This document shows, piece after piece, positions 26,539 to 35,051 of a DNA stretch of 64,000 bases. Made by a program: the position numbers and the translations under genes. The DNA is taken from the NCBI RefSeq assembly GCF_013523055.1, contig NZ_JAAMQM010000014.1:62001-126000 (forward strand), given 5' to 3'. Positions within the stretch are counted from its first letter, which is position 1. Every line of letters begins with the position of its first letter. Below the pieces are notes generated by a model. It made no database searches. It was not told where the DNA came from and saw only the letters and a list, made by a program, of their open reading frames with translations. This stretch comes from Pseudomonas capeferrum. GTDB lineage: Bacteria; Pseudomonadota; Gammaproteobacteria; Pseudomonadales; Pseudomonadaceae.

Positions 26539-26560
26539 CCATATCGAAAAGGCAGTGCCC

Positions 26561-27094
26561 ATGCGAAACCATGATCCTTTCGAACGCCGCTCCGGCCGGG
26601 GCGAACGCGGACCGCGCGTCTTCGCGCCAGGCGATCTCAAGCTCCTGCTGCTGTCCATGCTGGCCGATCAACCTGGCCACGGTTACGACCTGATTCGCCA
26701 GATCGAAACCCTCTTCGACGGTAACTACAGCCCAAGCCCTGGAGTGATCTATCCGACGCTCAACTTCCTTGAAGAGGCGGAACTCATCGTCGGACAGGCC
26801 CATGGCAGCAAGCGCTTGTACGTCATCACCGAGGCGGGCCGAGCGTCACTTGCGGAACAGGCCGTCGCTCTGGATGGCGTGCGCATGCGTATCGAAGTCA
26901 GCAAGCGCGCGCTGCGAGGCCACGATCGGCCACCGGAAATCCACGAGGCTGTCGGCAACCTGCGCCACGCGCTTCACATGCACAGTGGCCACTGGACCCA
27001 GGAAGAAATCCTGCGCGTCCGCGACCTGCTCAACGATACCGCCAAGGCCATCGCCTTCGGGCCGGCCACCCCCGTTCAGGAGAACGACCAATGA
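26561..27094 (+). CDS. PadR-family regulator, NfeR/YqjI-like
   Basis: This 177-residue regulator has the PadR winged helix (LKLLLLSMLADQPGHGYDLIRQIETLF, split as residues ~20-46) with the wing PSPGVIYPTLNFLEEAELI, and a helical C-terminal dimerisation part. Its partner is the siderophore-interacting protein gene that it overlaps by 4 nt. That pairing matches E. coli NfeR (YqjI) with NfeF (YqjH), where the regulator senses nickel or iron status. The ATG at 26561 is the natural start; the in-frame codon at 26522 lies inside the operator palindromes. Confidence 0.8.
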   Translation: MRNHDPFERRSGRGERGPRVFAPGDLKLLLLSMLADQPGHGYDLIRQIETLFDGNYSPSPGVIYPTLNFLEEAELIVGQAHGSKRLYVITEAGRASLAEQAVALDGVRMRIEVSKRALRGHDRPPEIHEAVGNLRHALHMHSGHWTQEEILRVRDLLNDTAKAIAFGPATPVQENDQ

Positions 27095-27852
27095 GCGAGA
27101 CCATCCACCGCGTCAACCACGAGATCAAGCAGCGTCGCCTGACAGTCTTGCGCGTCACCGACCTGACCCCGCGCATGCGCCGTATCACGCTCGGAGGGCC
27201 CGAACTGCAAGGCTTCACCAGCCTGGGCAGCGACGATCACATCAAGCTGCTGTTCGCCTGCTCGCCTGAAGAGCAACAGACCATCGATGCCCGCGGCATG
27301 GGTCGGGATGGCGGTGTGCGTCCCACCATGCGCGAGTACACGCCGCGTCGTATCGATCTGGTCGCCAACGAGCTGGACATCGATTTCGTGCTGCACGGCG
27401 ATGGCCCCGCCTCGACCTGGGCTGCCCAGGCCACGCCCGGCCAGACCCTCGATATCGCCGGTCCCCGTGCGTCGTTGGTCGTACCGGACATCTTCGACAG
27501 CTACCTGCTGATCGGCGACGAGACTGCAATTCCAGCCATCGCCCGACGCCTGGAAGAACTACCCGCAGGTCGCCAGGTGGTGGCTGTCATCCAGATCGAG
27601 GATGAGCAGGAGCGCCAGCTCTTGTCGAGCCAGGCTGAGCTGGAAGTGATCTGGGTCCAGCGTCATGAGCAGGATCTGCTCGATCTGCTGGGCAACCTGG
27701 CGCTGCCGCCAGGCCAGTTGTATGGATGGGTTGCCCTGGAGAAATCCCTGACCCGCCAGGCCAAGGCCCTGCTGCTGGCCAAGGGAGTCAAGGAAGACGC
27801 GCTCAAGGCCGCCGCCTACTGGCGTCGGGACGGCGATACCGACGACGAGTGA
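27091..27852 (+). CDS. Siderophore-interacting FAD protein, NfeF/YqjH-like ferric reductase
   Basis: This 253-residue cytoplasmic flavoprotein of the SIP family probably uses NAD(P)H to reduce iron in ferric chelates. The FAD-binding motif REYTPRR (residues ~79-85) and the nucleotide-binding part with LLIGDETAIPAIARRLE (~139-155) are clear, and the C-terminus ends with AAYWRRDGD, the usual family tail. It is translated from an ATG overlapping the PadR stop, under a Fur-like box. It ends 6 nt from the convergent Pr6Pr gene. Confidence 0.87.
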   Translation: MSETIHRVNHEIKQRRLTVLRVTDLTPRMRRITLGGPELQGFTSLGSDDHIKLLFACSPEEQQTIDARGMGRDGGVRPTMREYTPRRIDLVANELDIDFVLHGDGPASTWAAQATPGQTLDIAGPRASLVVPDIFDSYLLIGDETAIPAIARRLEELPAGRQVVAVIQIEDEQERQLLSSQAELEVIWVQRHEQDLLDLLGNLALPPGQLYGWVALEKSLTRQAKALLLAKGVKEDALKAAAYWRRDGDTDDE

Positions 27853-27858
27853 TCGGCG

Positions 27859-28506
27859 TCAGGGATGCGACCTGGCCGTTGCCAGGCGCCTGCCCTGCCA
27901 GTGGTCCAGGCCAAGGACCAGCATGCCGACGCCCAGGAAAGCCGCCAGCATCGCCAAGGCGTTGAGCATGACGCGGGCATGCCCGAGCGAGGCAACGTCG
28001 ATGAAGGGATAGGGATAAACCCCGATGACATGACCGCGCAGCAGGGAAAAGGCGAAATACGCTATCGGAACCAACGCCCATAGCGGCAGATGACGCCAGC
28101 GCAAGGTGCCCTTCGGCACCTGGAACCACCAGTACAGGACGTACAGCAGCGGCATGATGTCGTGCAGCAGGCCATCGGCCAACCGCTGCCAGCCTTGGGG
28201 TTGCCATAAGTGGCGCAATAGCAGGCTGTAAGTGATGGCCACCAGCACGATACAAGTGGCGATTCCCGAGCTTGTCGCGGGTGAAAGAAACCAGCGCCTG
28301 GCCGCCCCTTCGCGCCCGAAGGCGGCATAGCTGAGCACTGTCGCGACCAGGGTGTTGCTCAACACCGTGAAATAGCTGAAGGCATTGACCAACCCGCCGA
28401 TCAGGCTGGCCTGCTCCTGCCAGCGCATCAGCAATATCAGGTAGAGCTGCACCGAAAGACCGGCCCATCCAAGCAGTGCGGACAGCGTCAACCAGGGATG
28501 ACGCAT
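27859..28506 (-). CDS. Pr6Pr-type integral membrane protein
   Basis: This is a 215-residue protein with about six hydrophobic helices. The pattern FSYFTVLSNTLVA, LLHDIMPLLYVLYWW, VPKG and YPYPFIDV matches the Pr6Pr/FAR-17a-related membrane family, which has no assigned bacterial function. The ATG at 28506 starts the first helix; the long in-frame extension to 28704 overlaps the VF530 gene in another frame and is rejected. It lies 4 nt after that gene, so the two are probably co-transcribed. Confidence 0.75.
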   Translation of the reverse strand: MRHPWLTLSALLGWAGLSVQLYLILLMRWQEQASLIGGLVNAFSYFTVLSNTLVATVLSYAAFGREGAARRWFLSPATSSGIATCIVLVAITYSLLLRHLWQPQGWQRLADGLLHDIMPLLYVLYWWFQVPKGTLRWRHLPLWALVPIAYFAFSLLRGHVIGVYPYPFIDVASLGHARVMLNALAMLAAFLGVGMLVLGLDHWQGRRLATARSHP

Positions 28507-28510
28507 GCCT

Positions 28511-28732
28511 TCATCCAGCCCGTTGCAGCTTGACGTAAAGCTGCTCCACCTTTTCCCGAGCCCAGGGCGTCTTGCGCAGGAAAGCCAGGCTCGACTTGAT
28601 GCTCGGATCGCTCTTGAAGCAGCGCACATCGATACGCTCGGCCAGGCCTCCCCACTGGTAATGCTCCACCAGGGTGGTAAGGATCTGTTCCAGGGTCTTG
28701 CCATGCAACGCGTCGTGCTTGACCGTGCTCAT
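28511..28732 (-). CDS. VF530-family (DUF2132) small protein
   Basis: This 73-residue protein has the VF530 family signature: HGKTLEQILTTLVEHY, then RIDVRCFKSDPSIKSSLAFLRKTPW split around residue 45, ending REKVEQLYV. Family members form a SAP-like helical fold and are annotated as DNA-binding, but the role is not known. The start at 28732 gives the family's normal N-terminus. Confidence 0.85.
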   Translation of the reverse strand: MSTVKHDALHGKTLEQILTTLVEHYQWGGLAERIDVRCFKSDPSIKSSLAFLRKTPWAREKVEQLYVKLQRAG

Positions 28733-28856
28733 GCCTGTACTCCAACGAAATGAAACCGCGCACCTTACACGACTTTTCACGGTAATCAGGGCCTTCAGAT
28801 CAGTCTAGTGGGTAGAAAAGCGCTAGCCGGAGACAATCTAACGTGATGCAATAGTG

Positions 28857-28872
28857 ATGTTATACTGTAACA
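28857..28872 (+). promoter_or_regulatory. Zur-box-like palindrome before znuD
   Basis: ATGTTATACTGTAACA matches the Zur pattern ATGTTATA-n-TATAACAT at nearly every position and is an imperfect palindrome. It is 33 nt before the receptor start, consistent with zinc repression. Confidence 0.7.
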
Positions 28873-28904
28873 GTAAATACCTTAATCAAGGAACATCACG
28901 CCAC

Positions 28905-30908
28905 ATGCATCACTTGCCCTTACCGCTATCTCCCTTGGCCATCGCGCTCTGGCTGGCCTCTTCGCCTACTCAGGCGGTCGAGCTGGAGCCCCAGGTGATC
29001 ACGGCCAATCCGCTGGCTAACAGCCAACTGGCTACACCCAGCACAGTGCTCGAAGGCGATGACCTGCGCCAGCAACTGCATGGCAGCTTGGGAGAAACCC
29101 TCAACAAGCAACCCGGAGTTGCCTCCAGCTGGTTCGGTCCGGGCGCCAGCCGCCCCGTCATCCGTGGTCTCGACGGTGACCGCATACGCATTCTGCGCAA
29201 CGGCGTAGGTGCCTTGGACGCCTCATCGCTTTCCTATGATCATGCAGTGCCGCTGGACCCCAGTACCGTCGAGCGGATCGAGATCGTTCGTGGCCCCGCT
29301 GCGCTGCTCTATGGAGGCAACGCTATCGGCGGAGTGGTCAACACCTTCGACAACCGTATTCCCACCTCCCCTATCGATGGCATTCATGGCGCGGGCGAGC
29401 TGCGCTATGGTGGTGCCGATACCACGCGCAGCAGCGCGGGCAAGCTTGAAGCGGGCAACGGCAACTTCGCCTTGCACCTGGACGCCAACAGCCGTCAGTT
29501 CAACGACCTGCGTATTCCTGGCTACGCTCGCAGCGCCAAGGTCCGTGATGCCGACGAGCCAGGCGCCCATGGTCGCCTGAAGAACAGCGATGGCCGTCAG
29601 GACGGCGCAGCGATCGGTGGCGCCTATCACTGGGATCACGGTTACGCCGGACTTTCCTACAGCCGCTACGACAGTAACTACGGCTCGGTAGCCGAGCCCG
29701 GCGTACGCCTGGACATGCAGCAGGATCACTATGCGTTCGCCTCGGAACTGCGCGATCTGCAAGGCCCGTTCACCTCGTTCAAGATCGACGCGGGCTACAC
29801 CGACTACCAGCACCGCGAGATCGAAGAAGGCGAGGTGAATACCATCTTCAAGAACAAGGGTTACGAAGCCCGGATCGAGGCCCGCCATCAGCCGCTGGGC
29901 CCCGTCGAAGGGGTGATCGGCGCACAGGTCAGTCGCAACGAATTCTCCGCCCTTGGGGAAGAAGCCTTCGTTCCCCACACCGATACCGACAGTGCGGCAC
30001 TGTTCATGCTCGAGCAATGGAAGGCGACCGAGCGCCTGGACCTGAGCCTCGGCGCACGTCTGGAACACACACGTGTCGACCCCGATGCCAAGGGCAACGA
30101 AAACTTCATCGATGCGAATAGCGCCAGCAGCTTCACGGCAGCCAGCCTGTCCTCGGGTGCGGTGTACCAGCTCGATCCGGTCTGGTCCCTGGCCGCCAAC
30201 CTTGGCTACACCGAACGCGCGCCGACCTTCTACGAGCTGTATGCCAATGGCGCGCATGTGGCGACTGGTGCCTATGAAATAGGTGATCCAGGGCTGAACA
30301 AGGAGAAAGCCATCTCCGGCGATCTGGCCCTGCGTTTCGACAACACGACCCACAAAGGCAGCATTGGGCTGTTCTACAGCCACTTGCGCAATTACATCGG
30401 CCAGACGAACACCGGTAGCTTGCGCGAAGGCGAGGATGGCGATCTCCCCGAATATCTCTATCAAGGTGTGCGGGCGCGCTTCTACGGCATCGAAGCCCAG
30501 GATCGCTGGCAGTTGTCCGAGAACCGCCTCGGCAGCTTCGCCCTCGAGTTGTCCGGCGACTACACCCGTGCCAAGAATCTCGACAGCGGCGAGCCTCTGC
30601 CGCGCATTTCGCCTTTGCGCCTGAACAGTGCCCTGCTCTGGAAACGAGATCGCTGGCAGGCGCGCATGGATGTCCAGCATGCCGCCTCGCAGCATCGCAA
30701 GCCCACCAACGAAACCAGCACCGATGGCTATACCACGCTGGGCGCCAGCCTGGGCTATCGCTTCGATATCGACGCAAGCGAATGGCTGGCATTCGTGCGC
30801 GGAGAAAACCTGACCGATCAGAAGGTGCGCTACGCCAGTTCGATCCTGCGTGATGTCGCGCCAGCACCCGGGCGCAGTCTGGAAGTAGGCCTGCGTACGT
30901 CATTTTGA
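28905..30908 (+). CDS. znuD: TonB-dependent outer-membrane receptor, ZnuD-like (zinc)
   Basis: This 667-residue receptor imports a metal or metal complex across the outer membrane. It has a signal peptide (cleavage near PTQA-VELE), a plug domain (GVASSWFGPGASRPVIRGLDG split, then VERIEIVRGPAALLYGGNAIGGVVN) and a 22-strand type barrel ending in the C-terminal phenylalanine (GLRTSF). The plug resembles ZnuD of Neisseria and its Pseudomonas homologues. The Zur-like box just upstream supports zinc as the substrate. The ATG at 28905 begins the signal peptide; the in-frame start at 28854 would lie in the Zur box. A terminator follows. Confidence 0.82.
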   Translation: MHHLPLPLSPLAIALWLASSPTQAVELEPQVITANPLANSQLATPSTVLEGDDLRQQLHGSLGETLNKQPGVASSWFGPGASRPVIRGLDGDRIRILRNGVGALDASSLSYDHAVPLDPSTVERIEIVRGPAALLYGGNAIGGVVNTFDNRIPTSPIDGIHGAGELRYGGADTTRSSAGKLEAGNGNFALHLDANSRQFNDLRIPGYARSAKVRDADEPGAHGRLKNSDGRQDGAAIGGAYHWDHGYAGLSYSRYDSNYGSVAEPGVRLDMQQDHYAFASELRDLQGPFTSFKIDAGYTDYQHREIEEGEVNTIFKNKGYEARIEARHQPLGPVEGVIGAQVSRNEFSALGEEAFVPHTDTDSAALFMLEQWKATERLDLSLGARLEHTRVDPDAKGNENFIDANSASSFTAASLSSGAVYQLDPVWSLAANLGYTERAPTFYELYANGAHVATGAYEIGDPGLNKEKAISGDLALRFDNTTHKGSIGLFYSHLRNYIGQTNTGSLREGEDGDLPEYLYQGVRARFYGIEAQDRWQLSENRLGSFALELSGDYTRAKNLDSGEPLPRISPLRLNSALLWKRDRWQARMDVQHAASQHRKPTNETSTDGYTTLGASLGYRFDIDASEWLAFVRGENLTDQKVRYASSILRDVAPAPGRSLEVGLRTSF

Positions 30909-30914
30909 CACACC

Positions 30915-30946
30915 CCCTTGCCGGACCATTACGAATCCGGCAAGGG
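30915..30946 (+). terminator. Terminator after znuD
   Basis: Perfect 11-bp arms CCCTTGCCGGA (30915-30925) and its complement (30936-30946) flank a 10-nt loop 6 nt after the stop, followed by a T-rich stretch. Confidence 0.75.
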
Positions 30947-31088
30947 TGACTCTTCATTTACAGCTTTTTTTCTTTACACATCCTGTATATCCTCCCGCCG
31001 CAAGCTGAAACGCTTCAGCTCTCGACCTGTCGCCTATCCCATCGCTGAGCCCTGCTCACCGATGCATTCGCGTTTCCCGATCATCAGA

Positions 31089-31102
31089 AGATAGCGCTAT
31101 CT
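31089..31102 (+). promoter_or_regulatory. Perfect 14-bp palindrome at the oprB translation start
   Basis: AGATAGCGCTATCT is fully self-complementary and ends one base before the oprB ATG, occupying the place of the ribosome binding site. No GGAG-like sequence is seen. It could be an operator or an RNA structure controlling translation. Confidence 0.5.
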
Positions 31103-31103
31103 C

Positions 31104-32450
31104 ATGCTCCAGTTGCTTTCGCCACGCCCTCTTGCCACGGCCCTCGCTCTCTCGCTTTGCAGCCTGCCCGCCCTCACCTTCGCCAGCGAAATGTTTGCCT
31201 CCGACTCACCCTGGATGCTGGGCGACTGGGGCGGCGAGCGAGAGGCTTTGCGCAGCCAGGGCTATGACTTCACCTTTGGCTATACCGGGGAAATGGGCAG
31301 CAACCTGCACGGCGGATACGACTCGGACCGTACCGCGCGCTACAGCGACCAGTTCACCTTTGGTAGCCATCTTGACCTGGAAAAGATCCTGGGCTGGCAG
31401 GGCACCGAGTTCCAGCTGACCGTCACCGAGCGCCACGGCAGCAATATCAGCAACGACCGTATCAACGACCCGCGCGTCGGCGGTTTCACCTCCGCCCAGG
31501 AAGTCTGGGGACGTGGCCAGACATGGCGACTGACGCAACTGTGGATCAAGCAGCAGTACCTCGACGGCGCACTGGACGTGAAAGTCGGTCGCTTCGGCGA
31601 GGGCGAAGACTTCAACAGCTTCCCCTGCGACTTCCAGAACCTGGCGTTCTGCGGCTCTCAGGTCGGTAACTGGGTCGGCGGCATCTGGTACAACTGGCCG
31701 GTCAGCCAGTGGGCAATGCGTGTCAGATACTTCTTACACGATGACCTGTATGCCCAGATCGGTGTGTTCGAGCAGAACCCTTCGAACCTGGAATCGGGAA
31801 ATGGCTTCAAACTCAGCGGTAGCGGGACCCAAGGCGCGCTCATGCCGATAGAACTGGTGTGGAGTCCGCGGGTCAATGGCCTGAAGGGGGAATATCGCGC
31901 CGGGTACTACTACAGTAATGCCAAGGCACAAGATGTTTACAAGGACGACAGCGGCCAGGCGGCAGCACTGAGCGGTCAAGCGTACCGCAGCAGCTCCAGC
32001 AAGCACGGCCTCTGGCTCGGGGCCCAGCAGCAGGTCACTTCGCTGGCTTCGGACCAGTCGCGTGGGCTGAGCCTGTTCGCCAATGCCACATTGCATGACA
32101 AAAAGACCAATGCCATCGACAACTACGTACAGGCAGGTGTGGTGTTCAAAGGGCCATTCGATGCCCGCGTCAAGGACGATATCGGTTTCGCCCTCGCGCG
32201 CGTGCACGTCAACCCCGCCTACCGCAAGAATGCCCGCCTGGCCAATCAGGCCGCCGGCCTTCATGACTATGACAATCCCGCCTACCTGCCGGTCCAGGAC
32301 ACCGAGTACAGCGCCGAGCTGTATTACGGCATTCACCTGGCCGACTGGCTCACCGTGCGTCCGAACCTGCAGTACATCCGCCACCCCGGTGGCGTCGGGC
32401 AGGTCGATGACACCGTGGTCGGCGGGCTCAAGATCCAGAGCAGTTTCTAA
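31104..32450 (+). CDS. oprB: Carbohydrate-selective porin OprB
   Basis: This 448-residue outer-membrane porin passes glucose and other sugars. It has a signal peptide (cleavage near LTFA-SEMF), the OprB N-terminal motif WMLGDWGGEREAL, and a beta-strand pattern to the terminal phenylalanine (KIQSSF). It sits 30 nt before gcd and is likely in the same transcript, so the pair brings glucose to the periplasm and oxidises it there. The start codon is directly preceded by a 14-bp palindrome and no clear ribosome binding site. Confidence 0.92.
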   Translation: MLQLLSPRPLATALALSLCSLPALTFASEMFASDSPWMLGDWGGEREALRSQGYDFTFGYTGEMGSNLHGGYDSDRTARYSDQFTFGSHLDLEKILGWQGTEFQLTVTERHGSNISNDRINDPRVGGFTSAQEVWGRGQTWRLTQLWIKQQYLDGALDVKVGRFGEGEDFNSFPCDFQNLAFCGSQVGNWVGGIWYNWPVSQWAMRVRYFLHDDLYAQIGVFEQNPSNLESGNGFKLSGSGTQGALMPIELVWSPRVNGLKGEYRAGYYYSNAKAQDVYKDDSGQAAALSGQAYRSSSSKHGLWLGAQQQVTSLASDQSRGLSLFANATLHDKKTNAIDNYVQAGVVFKGPFDARVKDDIGFALARVHVNPAYRKNARLANQAAGLHDYDNPAYLPVQDTEYSAELYYGIHLADWLTVRPNLQYIRHPGGVGQVDDTVVGGLKIQSSF

Positions 32451-32480
32451 ACCATCCCTTGAATTGACGGAGAACATACG

Positions 32481-34889
32481 ATGAGCACTGACGGTGCCAA
32501 GAATGGAACCCGCTGGCTACCGCGCCTGTTGGGCGTGCTGCTGCTGCTGATGGGCCTGGCCCTGGTAGCGGGCGGCATCAAGCTGAGCCAGCTGGGGGGT
32601 TCCTTGTACTACCTGATCGCCGGCCTGGGCTTTGCCCTGTCCGGTGTGCTGTTGCTGTCCCTGCGCCGTATCGGGCTGGGGCTGTATGGCGTGGTGCTGC
32701 TGGGCAGCACGGTCTGGGCCCTGTGGGAAGTCGGCCTGGACTGGTGGCAACTGGTTCCGCGCCTGGCCATCTGGTTCGCCATCGGCGTGATTCTGCTGCT
32801 GCCGTGGGCGCGGCGTCCGCTGATCGGTCCGGTTTCACGCATCAACACCGCATTGCTGGGTGTCGCAGTCGTTGCATCCGGTGCTACCGCCATTGGCAGC
32901 CAGTTCACTCACCCGGGCGAGATCCTGGGTGAAGTGGGTCGCGACAGCAGCGAAATGGCCAGCGCGGCACCGGCCATGCCCGACGGCGAATGGCAGGCCT
33001 ATGGCCGTACCGAACACGGTGACCGCTACTCGCCGCTACGCCAGATCACCCCGCAAAACGCCTATCGCCTGGAAGAAGCCTGGCGCATTCGGACGGGCGA
33101 CCTGCCGACCGATAACGACCCGGTGGAGCTAACCAACCAGAACACGCCGCTGAAGGTCAACGGCATGCTGTACGCCTGCACCGCTCACAGCAAGGTGCTG
33201 GCTTTGGACCCCGACACCGGCGCCGAAATCTGGCGCTACGATCCGCAGATCAAGAGCCCAGTCGGGTTCAAGGGCTTCGCCCACATGACCTGCCGCGGTG
33301 TTTCCTATTATGACGAGAACAACTACGTCAGCCGTGACGGCAGCCCGGCCCCGATTGTCTCGGAGCCTGGGCGAGCCGTGGCGCAAAGCTGCCCGCGTCG
33401 CCTGTACCTGCCTACCGCCGATGCCCGCCTGATCGCGCTGAATGCCGACACCGGCAAGGTCTGCGAGGAGTTCGCCAACCAGGGCGTGATCGACCTGAAG
33501 ACCGGTATCGGCCCGTTCACCGCAGGCGGCTACTACTCCACTTCGCCCGCGGCCATCACCCGCGACCTGATCATCATCGGGGGGCATGTCACCGACAACG
33601 AGTCGACCAACGAGCCCTCCGGCGTGATTCGCGCCTACGATGTGCACGATGGTCGCCTGGTATGGAACTGGGACAGCAACAACCCGGACGAAACCGCGCC
33701 GCTTGCCCCAGGCAAGACCTACAGCCGCAATTCGGCGAACATGTGGTCGCTGGCCAGCGTCGACGAGAAGCTGGGCATGGTCTACCTGCCGCTGGGCAAC
33801 CAGACGCCTGACCAATGGGGCGCCGCCCGCACGCCGGGTGCCGAGAAGTTCAGCGCGGGTATCGTTGCCTTGGACCTGGCGACCGGCAAGGTCCGCTGGA
33901 ACTATCAGTTCACTCACCACGATCTGTGGGACATGGATGTCGGTAGCCAGCCGACTCTGGTCCACCTCAAGACCGACGACGGCATCAAGCCTGCGCTTAT
34001 CGCGCCGACCAAACAGGGCAGCCTGTACGTGCTCGATCGCCGCGACGGCACCCCGATCGTCCCGATCCGTGAAATCCCGGTTCCACAGGGCGCCGTCAAG
34101 GGCGATCACACCGCGCCGACCCAAGCCCGATCGGACCTCAACCTGCTGGGCCCGGACCTGACCGAGCAAGTCATGTGGGGCGCAACGCCGTTCGACCAGA
34201 TGCTCTGCCGCATCCAGTTCCGCGAACTGCGCTACGAGGGCCAGTACACGCCGCCTTCGGAACAGGGCAGCCTGATCTATCCGGGTAACGTCGGTGTGTT
34301 CAACTGGGGCAGCGTCTCGGTCGACCCGGTCCGCCAGCTGCTGTTCACCTCGCCCAACTACATGGCCTTCGTTTCGAAGATGGTGCCGCGTGAGCAGGTC
34401 GAAGCGGGCAGCAAGCGCGAGAGCGAGACCAGTGGCGTACAGCCCAACACCGGTGCGCCGTACGCGGTCATCATGCACCCGTTCATGTCGCCACTTGGCG
34501 TGCCCTGCCAGGCGCCCGCCTGGGGTTACGTCGCGGCCATCGACCTGTTCACCAACAAGGTCGTCTGGAAACACAAGAACGGCACCACCCGTGACAGCAC
34601 ACCTGTACCGATCGGCCTGCCGGTAGGTGTACCGAGCATGGGCGGCTCGATAGTGACCGCGGGCGGGGTCGGCTTCCTCAGCGGCACTCTCGACCAGTAC
34701 CTGCGTGCCTACGACACCAACGACGGCAAGGAACTCTGGAAATCCCGCCTCCCCGCGGGCGGCCAGGCTACTCCCATGACCTACACCGGCAAGGATGGCA
34801 AGCAGTACGTCCTGGTGACCGCCGGCGGCCACGGTTCGCTGGGTACCAAGATGGGCGACTACATCATCGCTTACAAACTCGCGGACTGA
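32481..34889 (+). CDS. gcd: Membrane-bound PQQ-dependent glucose dehydrogenase
   Basis: Gcd oxidises glucose to gluconolactone in the periplasm and gives electrons to ubiquinone. The 802-residue length and plan are standard: five N-terminal TM helices in the first ~140 residues, then an eight-bladed PQQ propeller beginning at WQAYGRTEHGDRYSPL and containing HHDLWDMDVGSQPTL and the late GGVGFLSGTLD. CGGAGAA precedes the ATG. It is the second gene after oprB; a hairpin and the lon promoter follow. Confidence 0.95.
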   Translation: MSTDGAKNGTRWLPRLLGVLLLLMGLALVAGGIKLSQLGGSLYYLIAGLGFALSGVLLLSLRRIGLGLYGVVLLGSTVWALWEVGLDWWQLVPRLAIWFAIGVILLLPWARRPLIGPVSRINTALLGVAVVASGATAIGSQFTHPGEILGEVGRDSSEMASAAPAMPDGEWQAYGRTEHGDRYSPLRQITPQNAYRLEEAWRIRTGDLPTDNDPVELTNQNTPLKVNGMLYACTAHSKVLALDPDTGAEIWRYDPQIKSPVGFKGFAHMTCRGVSYYDENNYVSRDGSPAPIVSEPGRAVAQSCPRRLYLPTADARLIALNADTGKVCEEFANQGVIDLKTGIGPFTAGGYYSTSPAAITRDLIIIGGHVTDNESTNEPSGVIRAYDVHDGRLVWNWDSNNPDETAPLAPGKTYSRNSANMWSLASVDEKLGMVYLPLGNQTPDQWGAARTPGAEKFSAGIVALDLATGKVRWNYQFTHHDLWDMDVGSQPTLVHLKTDDGIKPALIAPTKQGSLYVLDRRDGTPIVPIREIPVPQGAVKGDHTAPTQARSDLNLLGPDLTEQVMWGATPFDQMLCRIQFRELRYEGQYTPPSEQGSLIYPGNVGVFNWGSVSVDPVRQLLFTSPNYMAFVSKMVPREQVEAGSKRESETSGVQPNTGAPYAVIMHPFMSPLGVPCQAPAWGYVAAIDLFTNKVVWKHKNGTTRDSTPVPIGLPVGVPSMGGSIVTAGGVGFLSGTLDQYLRAYDTNDGKELWKSRLPAGGQATPMTYTGKDGKQYVLVTAGGHGSLGTKMGDYIIAYKLAD

Positions 34890-34962
34890 GGCCGCGTGCC
34901 CCAGGGGGCTGGAAGGGCCGGCTGATCCCGGTTCCTTCCCGCCGCTTGCGGCCCGAAAGAAA

Positions 34963-34988
34963 GCGCCCTTGCAGCATGACAAGGGCGC
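34963..34988. terminator. Hairpin between gcd and lon
   Basis: Nine-bp arms GCGCCCTTG/CAAGGGCGC flank an 8-nt loop. The U-tract lies on the minus-strand side (TTTCTTTC), while the plus side lacks one, so termination of gcd is only suggested. Confidence 0.5.
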
Positions 34989-34993
34989 GCGGG

Positions 34994-35019
34994 TTGAAAC
35001 CCTTGGCCCCCTGCCCCAT
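34994..35019 (+). promoter_or_regulatory. Heat-shock (sigma-32) promoter of lon
   Basis: TTGAAA (34994-34999) and CCCCAT (35014-35019, followed by CTAA) have a 14-nt spacer and match the sigma-32 pattern CTTGAAA-N13-15-CCCCATNT. The site is 32 nt before the lon start. Confidence 0.75.
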
Positions 35020-35051
35020 CTAAGCACCATAGCCATTCACGCAGGTGCCCC

